Below are positions 7,267 to 17,521 of a stretch of DNA of 64,000 nt, in pieces (the stretch's first letter is position 1; each line of letters starts with the position of its first letter). The translations under genes were made by a program, and so were the position numbers. Source of the stretch: UBA11612 sp963662375 (GTDB lineage Bacteria; Pseudomonadota; Alphaproteobacteria; Rhodospirillales; Rhodospirillaceae). The notes beneath the pieces were generated by a model. That model was not told the DNA's origin. It was given only the letters and a program-made list of their open reading frames with translations, and ran no database searches. The DNA lies in contig CAXXRP010000010.1 in NCBI GenBank assembly GCA_963662375.2, forward strand, positions 62,001-126,000, read 5' to 3'.

Positions 7267-9722
7267 CTAACGAATCGGTTCACTAAGCTCGGGTACGATT
7301 GACGATAATCGTGATTCAAAAAACGTGCGCGCCTTGTCGCGGAATTTAGAATCACACCCGGTTCCAAAAATTCTGTCTTTGGCCCAGCCAGCATGGTCGA
7401 TTAGATTCTGGATAATGTGTTCCGTGCGCCCCATGAATTCAAATGGTGTTTGATATTCCAAATATGCATTATCGTCTGTAACGATTTGCTCGTTCGAATT
7501 TCTTTGCAAGTATTCTTCTATATGGGTCTGATCCATCAACAAAAAACCCATCAATTCCTCCGGTGAACCGATTTCAACAGATGCGAAGTCTGATTTGACA
7601 TCCAGGTTAAAGAAATCATCGGTCAGGTTACGGCAATCGACTGAGAAAGGAGTATCGGTCGCAACAAAGAGCCCATGGCCGCGCACATACCAAAACGTCG
7701 CATGAGGAAACACTTTAGTAAACGTGCGGAAAGCGGCATCAAAAGACGCTGGCGAAATGTTGTACATGGGCATCCATTGCACGACGATCCCTCCTGGACG
7801 CAGTCGCGACCTTATCGTTTCGTAATACTCTCTCGTAAACAGGTACCCAACTCCAGAAATACGGGGATGAACCGGGTCTGCCGTGATTACGTCAAACATC
7901 TCGTCGGACATCGTCATAAAATTCCTACCGTCATCGATAAGAAGATTGACCAATGGGTTATTCAATACGTCATCAGTAATGGTGTGAAGGTGATCGTGGG
8001 CGTCCACCATTTCCGGACTCAGTTCGATCAATCGAATGTTTTCAACGCCCGGATGACGCGTGGTTGCCGTTAACGTAATGCCGAGGCCGAGGCCGACCAC
8101 AGCCACGTCTTCCGGATTCGAATGGAGAAGCAATGGGAGGTGTCCCTTAAGTATGAAGTGCCGGCGTTGTATGAACGCGTGTCCGATTCGATGTTGCCAT
8201 TTATCATCATAATTGTCTTGCCATCGTCACTTCTTACAATGTCAATGGAGTTAGTTACACCGTCACCATGGTAGACGACGTCCGGTGTTGATGATCGCTG
8301 TAGGTTGTAATTGATAACTGTCTGACGGGGCAGGATAGCTGCTAACACGATAAATGCAGCCGTTGCCGAGAGAATGAACGTGTAAACCGGTTTCCTCAAG
8401 ACGTAGACTTGGCCGCGCGCAAGTTCTGTTGCGATCAAGATGGCACCGTTTAGGACAAAGATTAGGGCAACCGTCAGCATGCCACCTCGAGCGCCAGCCA
8501 ACGGCAATATAACGAATCCGCCAAGCAGTGCACCTACCATGGAACCCGCTGTGTTAGCGGCAAAAATTCGTCCGGTGCCCGCCGCGACACCTTCAACCGG
8601 TCCAGTATACGCGCGCACAGCATAGGGGTAGGTCGCCCCAAGAAGTAGCGTTGGTGCAAGTATAAGGAGCGCGGCAACGATAAACTGTGCAACAATGCTG
8701 ACCGTAGCGAAAGCGCCCCCAGATAAAGTGGTGCCTCCCCATACAAGAACACCAAACAGAGTCGGAACGGCATAGGAGGCAACAGCGACCAGAGCAACAG
8801 AAAGTCCCAGTCCGAACTGTAGTTTGATCAGGATGTCGATTGGATTAGTGCTTGTATCGACGAATTTCGCTGCTTTCAGGCTGCCGAAGTAGAGTCCGAA
8901 AAGGAAACTGGCCAGCATAATAGAGAAGGCGTACACCGTTCCAGAAAAAGACTGCACCAGGACACGCATCCAAACAACTTCGAGAGCCAGCGCAGCTAGG
9001 CCGGACAGAGTGGCGGTTACGAGGATGATTCGCCGCCGGGACCCGATAACTTTTGACGTCGCCTTGAGAGTATTCAAAACGGGCGTTGCGCGGTGAAAGG
9101 ACCCAAAGACATCTACCAGAATTGATCCAATGCCGACAGTCATTCCCACGCCGACGACCAAAGTGACGGTTGTGTCGGTGCCCAACCGTGGCAGTAGGAT
9201 GAATCCAGCAACTATGGTTCCGGCCAAGGCTCCCATTGTGTTGAAAGCGTAAAACGTCCCCGCTTGCCGGCCGACCTCGGTTACGTCTCTGCAAAAGGCC
9301 CTAACGACCAATGGCAGCGTTGCTCCCATCAAAGCGGTCGGCACCAAAAGGGCAGCAATGGCTATACCGCTTTTAAAAAGGTAGGAAAAAGCTTTGCTGT
9401 TCTCGATTGGGGCGTTGTAGACGTCTCTGTACCCCTCCTGAAACGCGGCCAGTACGAGAGGTACCATGTAAGCCGACAACGCAATGAAAATTTCGCAAAG
9501 TCCGTAAAGCGCAAGCGGTCTGGGGCTTCGGTCCGCAAATCCGCTAGCGAGCCAACTTCCAAGCGCAAGTCCACCCATGAAAACGGTCAATGTGATTGCA
9601 GCAGAATACGCGTCTGCACCGAAGAACAAAGACAGGGCTTTGACCCAGGCTACTTGAAGGGTCAAAGACACTGCGCCAGACAAGAAGAAAAAAACGTAGA
9701 ACAGTCGTGTAAGAAATCTCAT
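7267..9722 (-). pseudogene. Fused membrane/spermidine-synthase-like gene, frameshifted
   Basis: The N-terminal part (9722 to about 8160) has a dozen or so hydrophobic helices with repeated FMGGLALGSW, NTMGALAG and NTAGSMVGALLGG motifs, as in fused permease/spermidine-synthase proteins. The C-terminal part (from about 8160 to 7267) holds the methyltransferase-like fold: VAVVGLGLGIT, IRLIELSPEMV, LLIDDGRNFM, and DVITADPVHP at the position of the catalytic Asp. The two halves are in different frames; the switch lies around 8150-8175, just before KGHLPLLLHSNP. Reconnected, the protein would be ~815 residues, normal for this fused family. The fusion implies a membrane-bound aminopropyltransferase-like function of unknown substrate. 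Confidence 0.82.
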
Positions 9723-9996
9723 CTACGCGGACTGTCACAACAACACGGTGAAGTCTCATGGCGATTCTTAAGCCGACCTAAGACTGAAAAGTCCATGAAA
9801 TACCAACTTCTTGCTAAACACTTAGCTACACTCATGCGTCACCACCGAACTGCGCCCCTCCTTAAGACACGCCCGCCACCTCTGAAGGGGGCGTTGTCAG
9901 GTTAATTGGTTGGGGCCAACTCCTTTATGCCCGTGTTCCTTGGGTTTGGGCGCTATACTATTTGGCCTGCCCCCGTTGAGTGGTCCAGTTTGATTG

Positions 9997-10860
9997 TTAG
10001 TGCATGACAGGCCTTTGGTCCATCGGGACGATGGTTTCCGGGGCCGGTGGTCGGTAGTCCAAAGCGCTGTGTGGTCGTTTCGTGTTGTAGTGTCTCCTCC
10101 ACTGTTCGATCAGAATCTGCGCCTCTGGCAGGTTGTAAAAGATTTCCAGGTTGAGCAATTCGTCACGGAAGCGTGCGTTGAAACTCTCGCAGCATCCATT
10201 CTCCCAAGGTGAGCCGGGCTCGATGTAGGCTGTTTTTGCGCCGACGGCCGCGATCCAGTCCCGGACGGCTTGAGCAACAAACTCCGAGCCGTTATCGGAG
10301 CGTATGTAGGCGGGTACGCCACGCAGGATGAATAAATCAGTCAGCGTGTCGATGACATCAGTCGAATTAAGCTTGTGCTCTGTCTTGATGGCCAGGCATT
10401 CCTTACTGTGTTCATCGAGAATGTTCAGGGTTCGGAATGCCCGACCATCATCGGTTCGGCAGTGAACGAAGTCGTAAGACCAGACGTGGTTGCGATACCC
10501 GGGCCGAAGCCGGACGCACGATCCATCGTTGAGCCAGAGCCGTCCTTTCTTTGGTTGTCTTGCAGGCACTTTCAGCCCCTCCCGCCGCCATAGCCTTTCG
10601 ACGCGTTTGTCGTTTACCTGCCAGCCCGCGTCTCTCAGAAAGGCAGCGATCCGGCGATAACCGTAGCGGCCATACTGGCGAGCCAACTCAATCATGTCTG
10701 CGACCAGGCGTTGTTCATCGCCACGGCCTCACGGCCGCCGCCTTTGCGTCGAACGATGCTGGCCCAGAACCCGGCAGACACGCCGTTCAGACACATCCAT
10801 CAGGCTGAGAACTTGATCGATGCAGGTGCGCCGACGCGAAGGGCTCAGAAGTTTCCCCGT
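9997..10860 (-). pseudogene. IS3 OrfB (IS407-like) with internal stop
   Basis: All DDE core motifs are present: VWSYDFVHCRTDDG (Asp), YIRSDNGSEFV (Asp) and GCCESFNARFRDELL (Glu), with the tail RPHSALDYRPPAPE. The beginning of the gene (MDVSERRVCRVLGQHRS) is in the same frame but separated by a TGA at 10729-10731, where a conserved Arg codon (cga) would be expected. This is a single nonsense mutation in an otherwise complete gene. A shortened protein from the ATG at 10695 would lack the N-terminal segment. Confidence 0.85.
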
Positions 10861-11123
10861 GACGCCTCCGTCAGAATCAGCTTGTCCAGCGTCAGATCGG
10901 ACACCGCTCGGCGGAGGCGCTCATTTTCCCTTTGAAGTCGCTTCAGCTCCCGTAACTGATCCGTGCCCATTCCGCCGTACTTCTTCCGCCACCGGTAATA
11001 GGTTTGTTCAGTAATGCCAACCTTGCGGATCGCATCCATACGTGCCGTTCCCTGCCCAACAAGAACCTCAACTTGTCGAAGCTTCGAAACAATTTCCTCT
11101 GGCTTGTGTCGTTTGTTTGCCAT
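10845..11123 (-). CDS. IS3-family OrfA (IS407-like)
   Basis: This 92-residue protein has an HTH (PEEIVSKLRQVEV ... GITEQTYYRWRKKYGG) followed by a zipper (RLQRENERLRRAVSDLTL). It belongs to the group that also includes 50914-51189. The start at 11123 is preceded by ggaggatcataa. It appears intact. Confidence 0.88.
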   Translation of the reverse strand: MANKRHKPEEIVSKLRQVEVLVGQGTARMDAIRKVGITEQTYYRWRKKYGGMGTDQLRELKRLQRENERLRRAVSDLTLDKLILTEASRGNF

Positions 11124-11180
11124 TTATGATCCTCCGTTTTCCTAAACATTACGGTGGACCACTTCTCGGGGGGAGGACCA

Positions 11181-11610
11181 CACGCTCAAGCTGGCCCTCG
11201 AAGCGTCAGGTTGCAGCAGCGCGGGGGTCGTTCACAAACCCCGGCTCCTCAGCGACAACGGCTCGTCCTACATCGCCGACGATCTTGCAGCCTGGCTTGA
11301 AGATCAGGGTATGGATCACGTCCGCGGCGCACCGAACCATCCCCAAACCCAAGGCAAGATCGAGCGTTGGCATCAGACCCTGAAGAACCGTGTCCTGCTG
11401 GAGAACTACTATCTGCCGGGCGATCTCAAGGCCAGCGTCGGCACCTTCGTCGAGCACTACAACCACCGCCGCTACCACGAAAGCCTCGCCAAACTCACCC
11501 CCGCCGACGTCTACTTCGGCCGGGACCACGCCATCATCGAGAGAAGGAGAAAGATCAAAAAACTGACCACCCAAAACCGCCGCTTGAACCATCAACGCCA
11601 AGCGGCTTAA
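11181..11610 (+). pseudogene. IS3-family transposase OrfB, C-terminal fragment
   Basis: The open frame begins at the IS3 boundary (HTLKLALEASGC) without a start codon. It contains LLSDNGSSYIADDL (second Asp), GKIERWHQTLKNR (Glu) and HYNHRRYHESL, the end of an rve integrase core. The first catalytic Asp and all upstream parts are missing, replaced by the IS407-like element. It ends in a basic tail and TAA at 11608. Confidence 0.82.
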
Positions 11611-11784
11611 CATCAAACAAAGATGAGCCAGATCCTCCCTTATGAAACACGCTCAACAGTCCCATTTGTTTTGATGACGGACACTCAATTACTACGTGGT
11701 AATACATGTGGGACTAATAACGCGGAGTATAATTAAATATAATATTTTTCAGATAGTTAATGAATAATAATTGCGGACAACGCG

Positions 11785-12450
11785 CCCTCGGTCAGATGTC
11801 CGGTGGCACCTCGATGAGGTGTTCGTGTCCATCGCCGGCAAGCGGATGTATCTATGGCGCGCTGTCGATAGCGAAGGCGAAGTGCTGGATATCCTTGTTC
11901 AGTCACGCAGAAACAGGAATGCAGCGCTTAAGTTGATGCGTAAACTGTTGAAAAAGCAAAGGTTTGTCCCTGATGCCTTCGTCACAGACAAACTGCCATC
12001 TTATGGTGCTTCTCTGAAGGCTTTGGGCCTTACAAAGCACCATGATTTTGGTGGCAGGAAGAACAACCGGGCGGAGAATTCTCACTTGCCGGTCCGGCAA
12101 CGTGAACGACGAATGCAAGGTTTCAAATCGGCTCGATCAGCGCAGCAATTTCTCTCTACCCACGCCACCGTCTACAACACCTTCAACGTCCAACGTCATC
12201 TGATTTCCCGAAAAACATTGCGCCGGTTTCGCAACCACGCAATGGGCCTGTGGCAAACCGCCACCGCTGCCGTTTGAGCTTGAGTTCTATGCCAATTCGC
12301 AGCACGATCGTTCAATAACGTGACAACACCCCGTGGGGATTGAACCATCTTCCAGTCAAAATCACGAGGTTTTAAGAAGTGTCCAATTTGCAACCTGAGA
12401 ACCCTTGATTGTGGCTTCTACAGGTCCGACCCAGTTAGTCTGACAATGCC
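11785..12450 (+). pseudogene. IS6-family transposase, N-terminally truncated, with right end
   Basis: The frame starts abruptly at VRWHLDEVFVSIAG (first catalytic Asp), continues through VTDKLPSYGASLK (second Asp) and NNRAENSHLPVRQRER (Glu), and ends at 12277. It is a different IS6 lineage from the copies at 1990 and 6061. After about 120 bp of unassigned sequence, an IS6-type right tip (cagttagtctgacaatgcc) ends at 12450, just before the transporter island. Without its N-terminal DNA-binding part it is inactive. Confidence 0.8.
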
Positions 12451-12538
12451 TGTTGGTGAGTGTTTTGTCTGCTTTCTAGCCATGGTAGCGCAATGATCCT
12501 AGAACCAAAAAACAAAAAACACGCTGTAAAGGGTTATT

Positions 12539-13915
12539 GTGGTCACTGAAACAGACGCTGCTCGCCGGCATTCGCTGCACGGCCAGTGGTCTTCCAGACT
12601 GGCTTTCGTTCTTGCAGTGACGGGATCCGCGGTCGGTCTGGGTAACATCTGGCGTTTCCCATACATCGCGGGTGAGAATGGTGGCGGGGCATTCGTGCTC
12701 GCCTATCTCGTATGCATCGTCATAGTGGGTTTGCCGATCATGATGGCTGAGGTTCTCATCGGTCGGCGCGGCAGGCGCAACCCCGTTGCAACGATGAGAC
12801 TGCTCGGCGAAGGGGAGTCCGGAACCGGAAACTGGCGTCTAGTCGGCGCCGTCGGTGTATGTACGGGATTCCTGATTCTATCCTTTTATGCCGTCATTGC
12901 CGGCTGGGCCATTGCCTACGTCGTTGTGGCTGCAAGCAACGCCTTTGAGGGGGCGGATGCGAGTGCCGTGGCACAGATTTTTGATTCGCTCGCCTCGAAC
13001 CCGTTACGGACGGGATTCTGGTACACGACATTCCTGGCGGCGACCGCGCTCGTAATTGCGCGCGGCGTCAAGCAGGGCATCGAGCGTGCAGTGCGAGTGC
13101 TCATGCCGACGCTCGTCGTGCTGTTACTCGTGTTGCTCGCCTACAGCATAATGCAGGGCAGCTTCGCCGAAGGCGTGGTTTTTCTGTTTGAGCCCCGTTT
13201 CGAGGAATTGACTCGCGATGGGATGATGGAAGCGCTCGGCCACGCGTTCTTCACGCTCAGCGTCGGGATGGGCACTGTGATGGCTTACGGGGCTTATCTG
13301 CCGGGTGATATATCCATCGTTCGAACATCTGTTGCCGTCGTCGCTGCCGATACTGCGATAGCTTTGCTCGCGGCGCTCGTCGTATTCCCGATCGTGTTCG
13401 CGAACGGTCTCGCGCCCGACGCCGGTCCAGGGCTCGTGTTTCAATCGCTGCCGCTCGCGTTCGGCCAGATGCCCGGCGGTGCGATCATCGCGACGATCTT
13501 TTTCCTGCTCCTGACGTTCGCCGCCTGGACATCGGCAATCAGCTTGATGGAGCCCGCAGCCGCGTGGTTCATCGAGACGCTTCAGTTCACTCGCACGCAA
13601 GCCGCCGGCGTCGTCATGGGCATTACCTGGCTCCTTGGCTTGCTCACTGTGTTTTCGTTCAGCACCTGGAGCGGCTTTACGTTTCTGCGCGGCACATTTT
13701 TCGACAACATCGTTTTTTTGAGCAATAGCATTTTACTGCCGCTCGGCGGCCTCGCTATCATCATTTTCGCCGGCTGGGTCATGGCTCGCATATCGACCGC
13801 CGATGAGTTGGACCCGAAGGCCGGTACCACCTACAAGGTATGGCGCTTCACCGCACGGTTCATCACGCCGCTTGCAGTGGTAGCTGTGTTGCTGCATGGC
13901 GTAGGCTTGATCTAG
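12539..13915 (+). CDS. Sodium-dependent transporter, NSS (neurotransmitter:sodium symporter) family
   Basis: This 458-residue protein starts with a GTG at 12539. The first transmembrane helix carries the family signature GSAVGLGNIWRFPYI followed by ENGGGAF, where unwound TM1 binds Na+ and substrate. Around a dozen hydrophobic helices follow, including the TM6-like SVGMGTVMAYGAYLP and the TM8-like TFAAWTSAISLMEP. Bacterial relatives take up amino acids with Na+. The frame is unbroken and about the size usual for bacterial NSS proteins. It is the only gene between IS6-type ends (12450 and 13957), so it looks like captured cargo. The substrate cannot be predicted. Confidence 0.92.
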   Translation: MVTETDAARRHSLHGQWSSRLAFVLAVTGSAVGLGNIWRFPYIAGENGGGAFVLAYLVCIVIVGLPIMMAEVLIGRRGRRNPVATMRLLGEGESGTGNWRLVGAVGVCTGFLILSFYAVIAGWAIAYVVVAASNAFEGADASAVAQIFDSLASNPLRTGFWYTTFLAATALVIARGVKQGIERAVRVLMPTLVVLLLVLLAYSIMQGSFAEGVVFLFEPRFEELTRDGMMEALGHAFFTLSVGMGTVMAYGAYLPGDISIVRTSVAVVAADTAIALLAALVVFPIVFANGLAPDAGPGLVFQSLPLAFGQMPGGAIIATIFFLLLTFAAWTSAISLMEPAAAWFIETLQFTRTQAAGVVMGITWLLGLLTVFSFSTWSGFTFLRGTFFDNIVFLSNSILLPLGGLAIIIFAGWVMARISTADELDPKAGTTYKVWRFTARFITPLAVVAVLLHGVGLI

Positions 13916-13956
13916 GCGTAGTCGGTGCCTTCCGTCTCAGGAGCAGCGTGCACGTT

Positions 13957-14095
13957 GGCATTGTCAGACTAACTGGATCAGACCTGTAGAAGGCATTGTC
14001 AGAGCAAATCGCCTTGAGCCTGGAAGTAAGGTTTCGTAGCCTCTGGCGATGCAAAATCCCTTTCGTTATTTCAACAGTTCGCCTTAGATAATGTA
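13957..14095. repeat. IS6-type ends back to back
   Basis: A right-end copy in reverse (ggcattgtcagactaactgg, from 13957) is followed directly at 13992 by a left end (ggcattgtcagagcaaatcg) that includes the start of an IS6 transposase (MQNPFRYFNSSP), ending within codons. These are degraded footprints of two IS6 copies meeting downstream of the NSS gene. The 200 bp after them up to the integrase show nothing I can name. Confidence 0.65.
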
Positions 14096-14313
14096 GTGTT
14101 CAGTCACTTTGGTCAGGGATGCGCCAGGCTACGCTGTAGTATGATAACTATCTATTGTCATTGACATTATTTACAATTCCTTCGAGTTCCAGAACTTGCA
14201 TTCTACTCAGACCTGCGCTTGAATGCGCCCCGGTTTGATGTCAGTCGATTGCGTTTCGATTACGTATCCGGCAACGCACGCCAGAGCAGGAAATACGCTA
14301 GCGGGAGAACACC

Positions 14314-14634
14314 ATGGCGAGGCAGGGAACCCCCAAACTCTCCAAACGCACCGTCGACAGCCTTTGTGTCCGGGGCAAGGACGCGGTGTTCTGGGATCGG
14401 GACCTGCCCGGGTTTGGGGTAAGGGTCTATACCACGGGGTGTAAAGTCTATGTTGTCCAATCGCGCGGCCCGGCCGGACCGAAGCGGGTGACCATCGGCC
14501 GGCATGGAGAGATATCAACCGAGCAGGCGCGCAAGGACGCAGCCATCATCATCGACCGCATCAAGCGTGGCGAGCCTCCGATTCCGCCGCCGCCCGTTCC
14601 GGCGTGGACGGTGTCCGATCTTGCCGAGCGCTAC
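14314..14634 (+). pseudogene. Tyrosine-type integrase, N-terminal fragment
   Basis: The ATG at 14314 has a good ribosome site (gggaga). The protein begins with the DUF4102-type arm-binding domain of P4-like/prophage integrases: KLSKRTVDSLCV, DLPGFGVRVYTTG, YVVQSRGPAGPKRVTIGRHG, ARKDA. It reaches the start of the core-binding domain (WTVSDLAERYC) and is cut by the IS21 left end at 14635. The catalytic domain with Arg/His/Tyr is absent and does not reappear on the other side of the IS21 copy. Confidence 0.82.
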
Positions 14635-14834
14635 TGTCAACGGCGGAGCAAAATTAGTCCACCCGGGCGGAGCAAAACTAGTCCACTTAACGTTATGCGG
14701 TACGCGGTGTTGGGGGGTTGTCCCGGTAGTCCATAGGAGGGACCCGCGCTGCTTCGTGTAGCGCTTGCGTTACGCGGAGCGAAGCAGCGTGGGAGGTTCC
14801 TGTGGGCCCACCGGGTCAACCATTGCACCGGCGG

Positions 14835-15605
14835 TTAAGCAGGTATTTTTGGGGATTTCCGCCGTTTTTGGCTTTGGTTGAGACGATAGCTCTCGCCGTT
14901 CATTTCCAGGATATGGACATGGTGGGTGAGGCGGTCCAGCAAAGCCCCGGTCAGGCGTTCCGAGCCGAATATCTCCGTCCACTCATCGAACGGCAAGTTG
15001 GAGGTCACCAGGATCGAGCCCCGCTCGTAGCGCTGGCTGAAGACTTCGAACAGCAGCTCGGCGCCGGTCTTCGAGAGCGGCACGAAGCCGAGTTCGTCGA
15101 TGATCAGAAGGTGATACTTTGCCAGTTGCTTCTGCAGGCGCAACAGGCGTTTTTCATCCCTGGCCTCCATCAGTTCATGAACCAGGGCAGCGGCCGTGAG
15201 GAAGCCGACGGAGAGCCCCTTTTGGCAGGCCGCCAGACCGAGACCGAGGGCGATATGGGTCTTGCCGGTTCCGCTGTTGCCGAGCGCGATGATATTCTCA
15301 CGACGCTCGACGTATTCGCATCGCGCCAACTCCAGAACCAGCATCTTGTTGAGCGATGCGATGGCCTTGAAGTCGAAGCTGTCGAGGCTTTTGACGGCGG
15401 GGAACCTGGCCTGTCTGATCCGCCGCTCGACCATGCGGCGCTCACGGTCGATCAGTTCCAACTCGGTCAGACGGACAAGATACCGCACATGGTCGGCGCC
15501 CTCGGTGGCGCATTGGCGGGCCAGCTTGTCGTATTCGCGCAGGAACGTCGGCAGTTTCAGGGTCTTGAGGTGATGGGCCAGCAACACTTGCGGCGTATCG
15601 GTCAT
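14835..15605 (-). CDS. istB: IstB, AAA+ ATPase helper of IS21 transposition
   Basis: This 256-residue protein starts at MTDTPQVLLAHHLKT (15605). Walker A is LGNSGTGKTHIALGLG and Walker B is LLIIDELGFVP; a SNLPFDEW sensor region follows. IstB binds target DNA in an ATP-dependent manner and recruits IstA. The frame upstream of 15605 is open only because of the istA frameshift, so the ATG overlapping the end of istA (atga) is the right start, as in copy 2. Confidence 0.9.
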   Translation of the reverse strand: MTDTPQVLLAHHLKTLKLPTFLREYDKLARQCATEGADHVRYLVRLTELELIDRERRMVERRIRQARFPAVKSLDSFDFKAIASLNKMLVLELARCEYVERRENIIALGNSGTGKTHIALGLGLAACQKGLSVGFLTAAALVHELMEARDEKRLLRLQKQLAKYHLLIIDELGFVPLSKTGAELLFEVFSQRYERGSILVTSNLPFDEWTEIFGSERLTGALLDRLTHHVHILEMNGESYRLNQSQKRRKSPKIPA

Positions 15606-17119
15606 GACGCGCCTCCACCCAACAAGCTCATATAACTGGCGGCGGCCGTGGTCGCCACGTTGGCCCGAGGCAGGTAGGGATAGATATCCAGGTCGAGTTT
15701 GGGCGGGCGTCGCTCGATACGGCACAGCACAAGGTGTTTGACGGCGTCGTAGCCGATCGCACCCAGGCGCAGGGCGTCCTTCACCGCGCCGTGAAGCACC
15801 TCGAGATCGAAGGTCTCCACAAGCCGAAGGACCTGGACGTATTCCCGCTTGCCGGCCTTGCCCATGCGCGCCTCCAGGAGACACGGCGCAGGGTTGGGAA
15901 GGCATCAGGCAGTTCCCATCCGGCTAGCGGCGCGGCCTGATCCAGGGCACCGATCTTGTGCTCCAGCAAAGGCAGGTAGTGGATCGGATCGAAGACCATA
16001 TCTTCCCGGTCGTAGGAACGGGGGTGTCGGGCAATGATCCCGGCGCCGCAACCGATAACCACCTCGTGGACATAGCCACGGATCCAGACTTCCTGATGGC
16101 CGTAGGCGACGGGCACGGAATAGTCATTCGTCCGGTAGCGCACCAGGGACAGCGAGTTGACCCGCGTGCCCTGCTTGTCGCACGCGTCGAACGGTGCCGG
16201 CAGTGGCCTCTTCAACGCTTCGCGGTCACGCACAAACCGTTCGCCGATGCTCTCGCGGTGGCCGCGCAGGACGTTGCCTTGCCGGTTGCGGCATTGCTCT
16301 TCCAGGTGGCCATTGAAGGCGTCCCAGCTCGCGAACCGGGGAAGCGGCGTCATGAAGTTCCGCCGGGCATAGCCGACCACCCCCTCCACATTGCCTTTGT
16401 CGTTACCCTTGCCGGGACGGCCGTAGCGGTCCTCGAAGAGGTAATGGGACTGCAGCCCGCTGAACGCCCGCGTTCGTTGCCGCGTGCCATCTGACAAGAT
16501 GCGCGACACCAGACACTTGTCGTTGTCGTAAAGAATCGATTGGGGAACGCCGCCGAAAAAAACAAAGGCTCTGTTGTGCCCGTCCAGCCAGGCCTCCGTC
16601 GTCGCCGCCGGGTAGGCCGCAACGAAGCAGGCATCGCTGTGGGGAAGTGTCATGACGAAAAAATGCGCCCGATACTTGACGCCGGCGATGATCGCATCCG
16701 CCTCGCCAAAGTCCGCTCGAGCATGGCCCGGAGGATGTGACAACGGCACAAACATCTCACGCCGACGAAGGCGCCGTTCCCGAACGTAATCCTTCACGAT
16801 GGTCTCTTTGCCCGTGAAGCCATGTTCGTCGCGAAGGCGCTCGAAGATACGCTTCGCCGTGTGGTGCTGCTTACGGTGAACCGTTCGGTCCTCCTCCAGA
16901 ATACGGTCGATGATATCCGTGAAGGGGGCCAGTTTCGGGCGTTTCGGTGGCTGGCGTCGCCGATATCCCGGGCGGTTCCGAATGCCGCAGCATCTTCCTC
17001 ACCGTCTCGCGCGCAATGCCAAACCGACTTGCCGCCTCTCGCTGGCTCAGACCATCAACATGGCAGGCCAGCCGAACGCGCAGATATAGGTCCACGGTGT
17101 ACATCCTCCCGCCTTCCAT
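15602..17119 (-). pseudogene. istA: IstA, frameshifted copy
   Basis: The protein is the same as the intact IstA of copy 2 but is broken twice. A one-base insertion near 16968 shifts the frame after SEPPG, and a two-base insertion near 15881 shifts it again after FPTLRR. The three pieces carry the HTH, the DDE core (ADFGEADAIIAG, LYDNDKCLV, KGNVEGVVG) and the C-terminal domain. It should be inactive unless supplied by copy 2. Confidence 0.88.
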
Positions 17120-17212
17120 CTCAAAAAAGATCGAAGGCTACAGGTGGCAGAGTTTTACTCCGCCCGCGGCTGGGAAATCCCGCCGCTTCCGTGGACTAAT
17201 TTGTCACCGCCG

Positions 17213-17340
17213 TTCTCACCTTGCGGCACGCGCGAGCAAGCGAACGTACTTCGTGCCCTCACGAGAGGGCATAAGAGTACACTCACCCTGCGGTACGCGC
17301 GGCCAAGCGACCGCACTCCGTGTCCTCACGAAAGGCGCTC
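17213..17340. repeat. Two imperfect ~66-bp direct repeats beside the IS21 end
   Basis: The segment starting with ctcaccttgcggcacgcgcg (about 17215) recurs about 66 bp later as ctcaccctgcggtacgcgcg. Both units contain caagcgaccgc- or caagcgaacgt-like cores and end in cctcacga. The repeats cross the IS21 boundary by a few bases. No coding sense is visible here; 17340-17520 also shows nothing I can name. Confidence 0.55.
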
Positions 17341-17521
17341 GATCCCATGACCTCTCCACATCGCGATCCGTCCACACCCATTCTCGCGGACCTCAGTCCG
17401 ACAGGCTGCTAGACCGGCCAGATATTTATTCGACGGATTTCTTCCGGCAAAAATACGAGACCCGGGCCCGGGCGAACCTGAAGCGGTCTCTGGCCTATCT
17501 CGCGGACGTTGGGCCCTAATA

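Larger units (their letters stand above)
9963..11180 (-). mobile_element. IS3-family element (IS407-like)
   Basis: The ends match in inverted orientation: tggcctgcccccgttgag at 9963 and, from 11180 on the other strand, tggtcctccccccgagaa, both followed by gtggtcca. The length of 1218 bp is typical. orfA is intact; orfB has an internal stop. The right end abuts a decapitated transposase of another IS3 group, so this element inserted into it. No target duplication is evident. Confidence 0.82.
14635..17218 (-). mobile_element. IS21-family element, copy 1
   Basis: The ends are tgtcaacggcggagcaaaat at 14635 and, inverted from 17218, tgagaacggcggtgacaaat. The copy is 2584 bp, the same length as copy 2 (19703-22286), and nearly identical to it, differing by a few small indels and substitutions. 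istB is intact and istA has two frameshifts. The flanks (integrase on the left, repeats on the right) do not form one interrupted gene and show no direct duplication. Confidence 0.88.

Noticed and set aside
14802..15635. 277-residue plus-strand frame over istB (also 19873-20706)
   Set aside because: It lies wholly opposite istB with its Walker motifs; codon pattern follows the antisense gene. Identical in both IS21 copies for that reason only.
17213..17340. Possible CRISPR array
   Set aside because: Only two long imperfect units without spacers; no Cas-like gene. No other regularly spaced repeats in the window.
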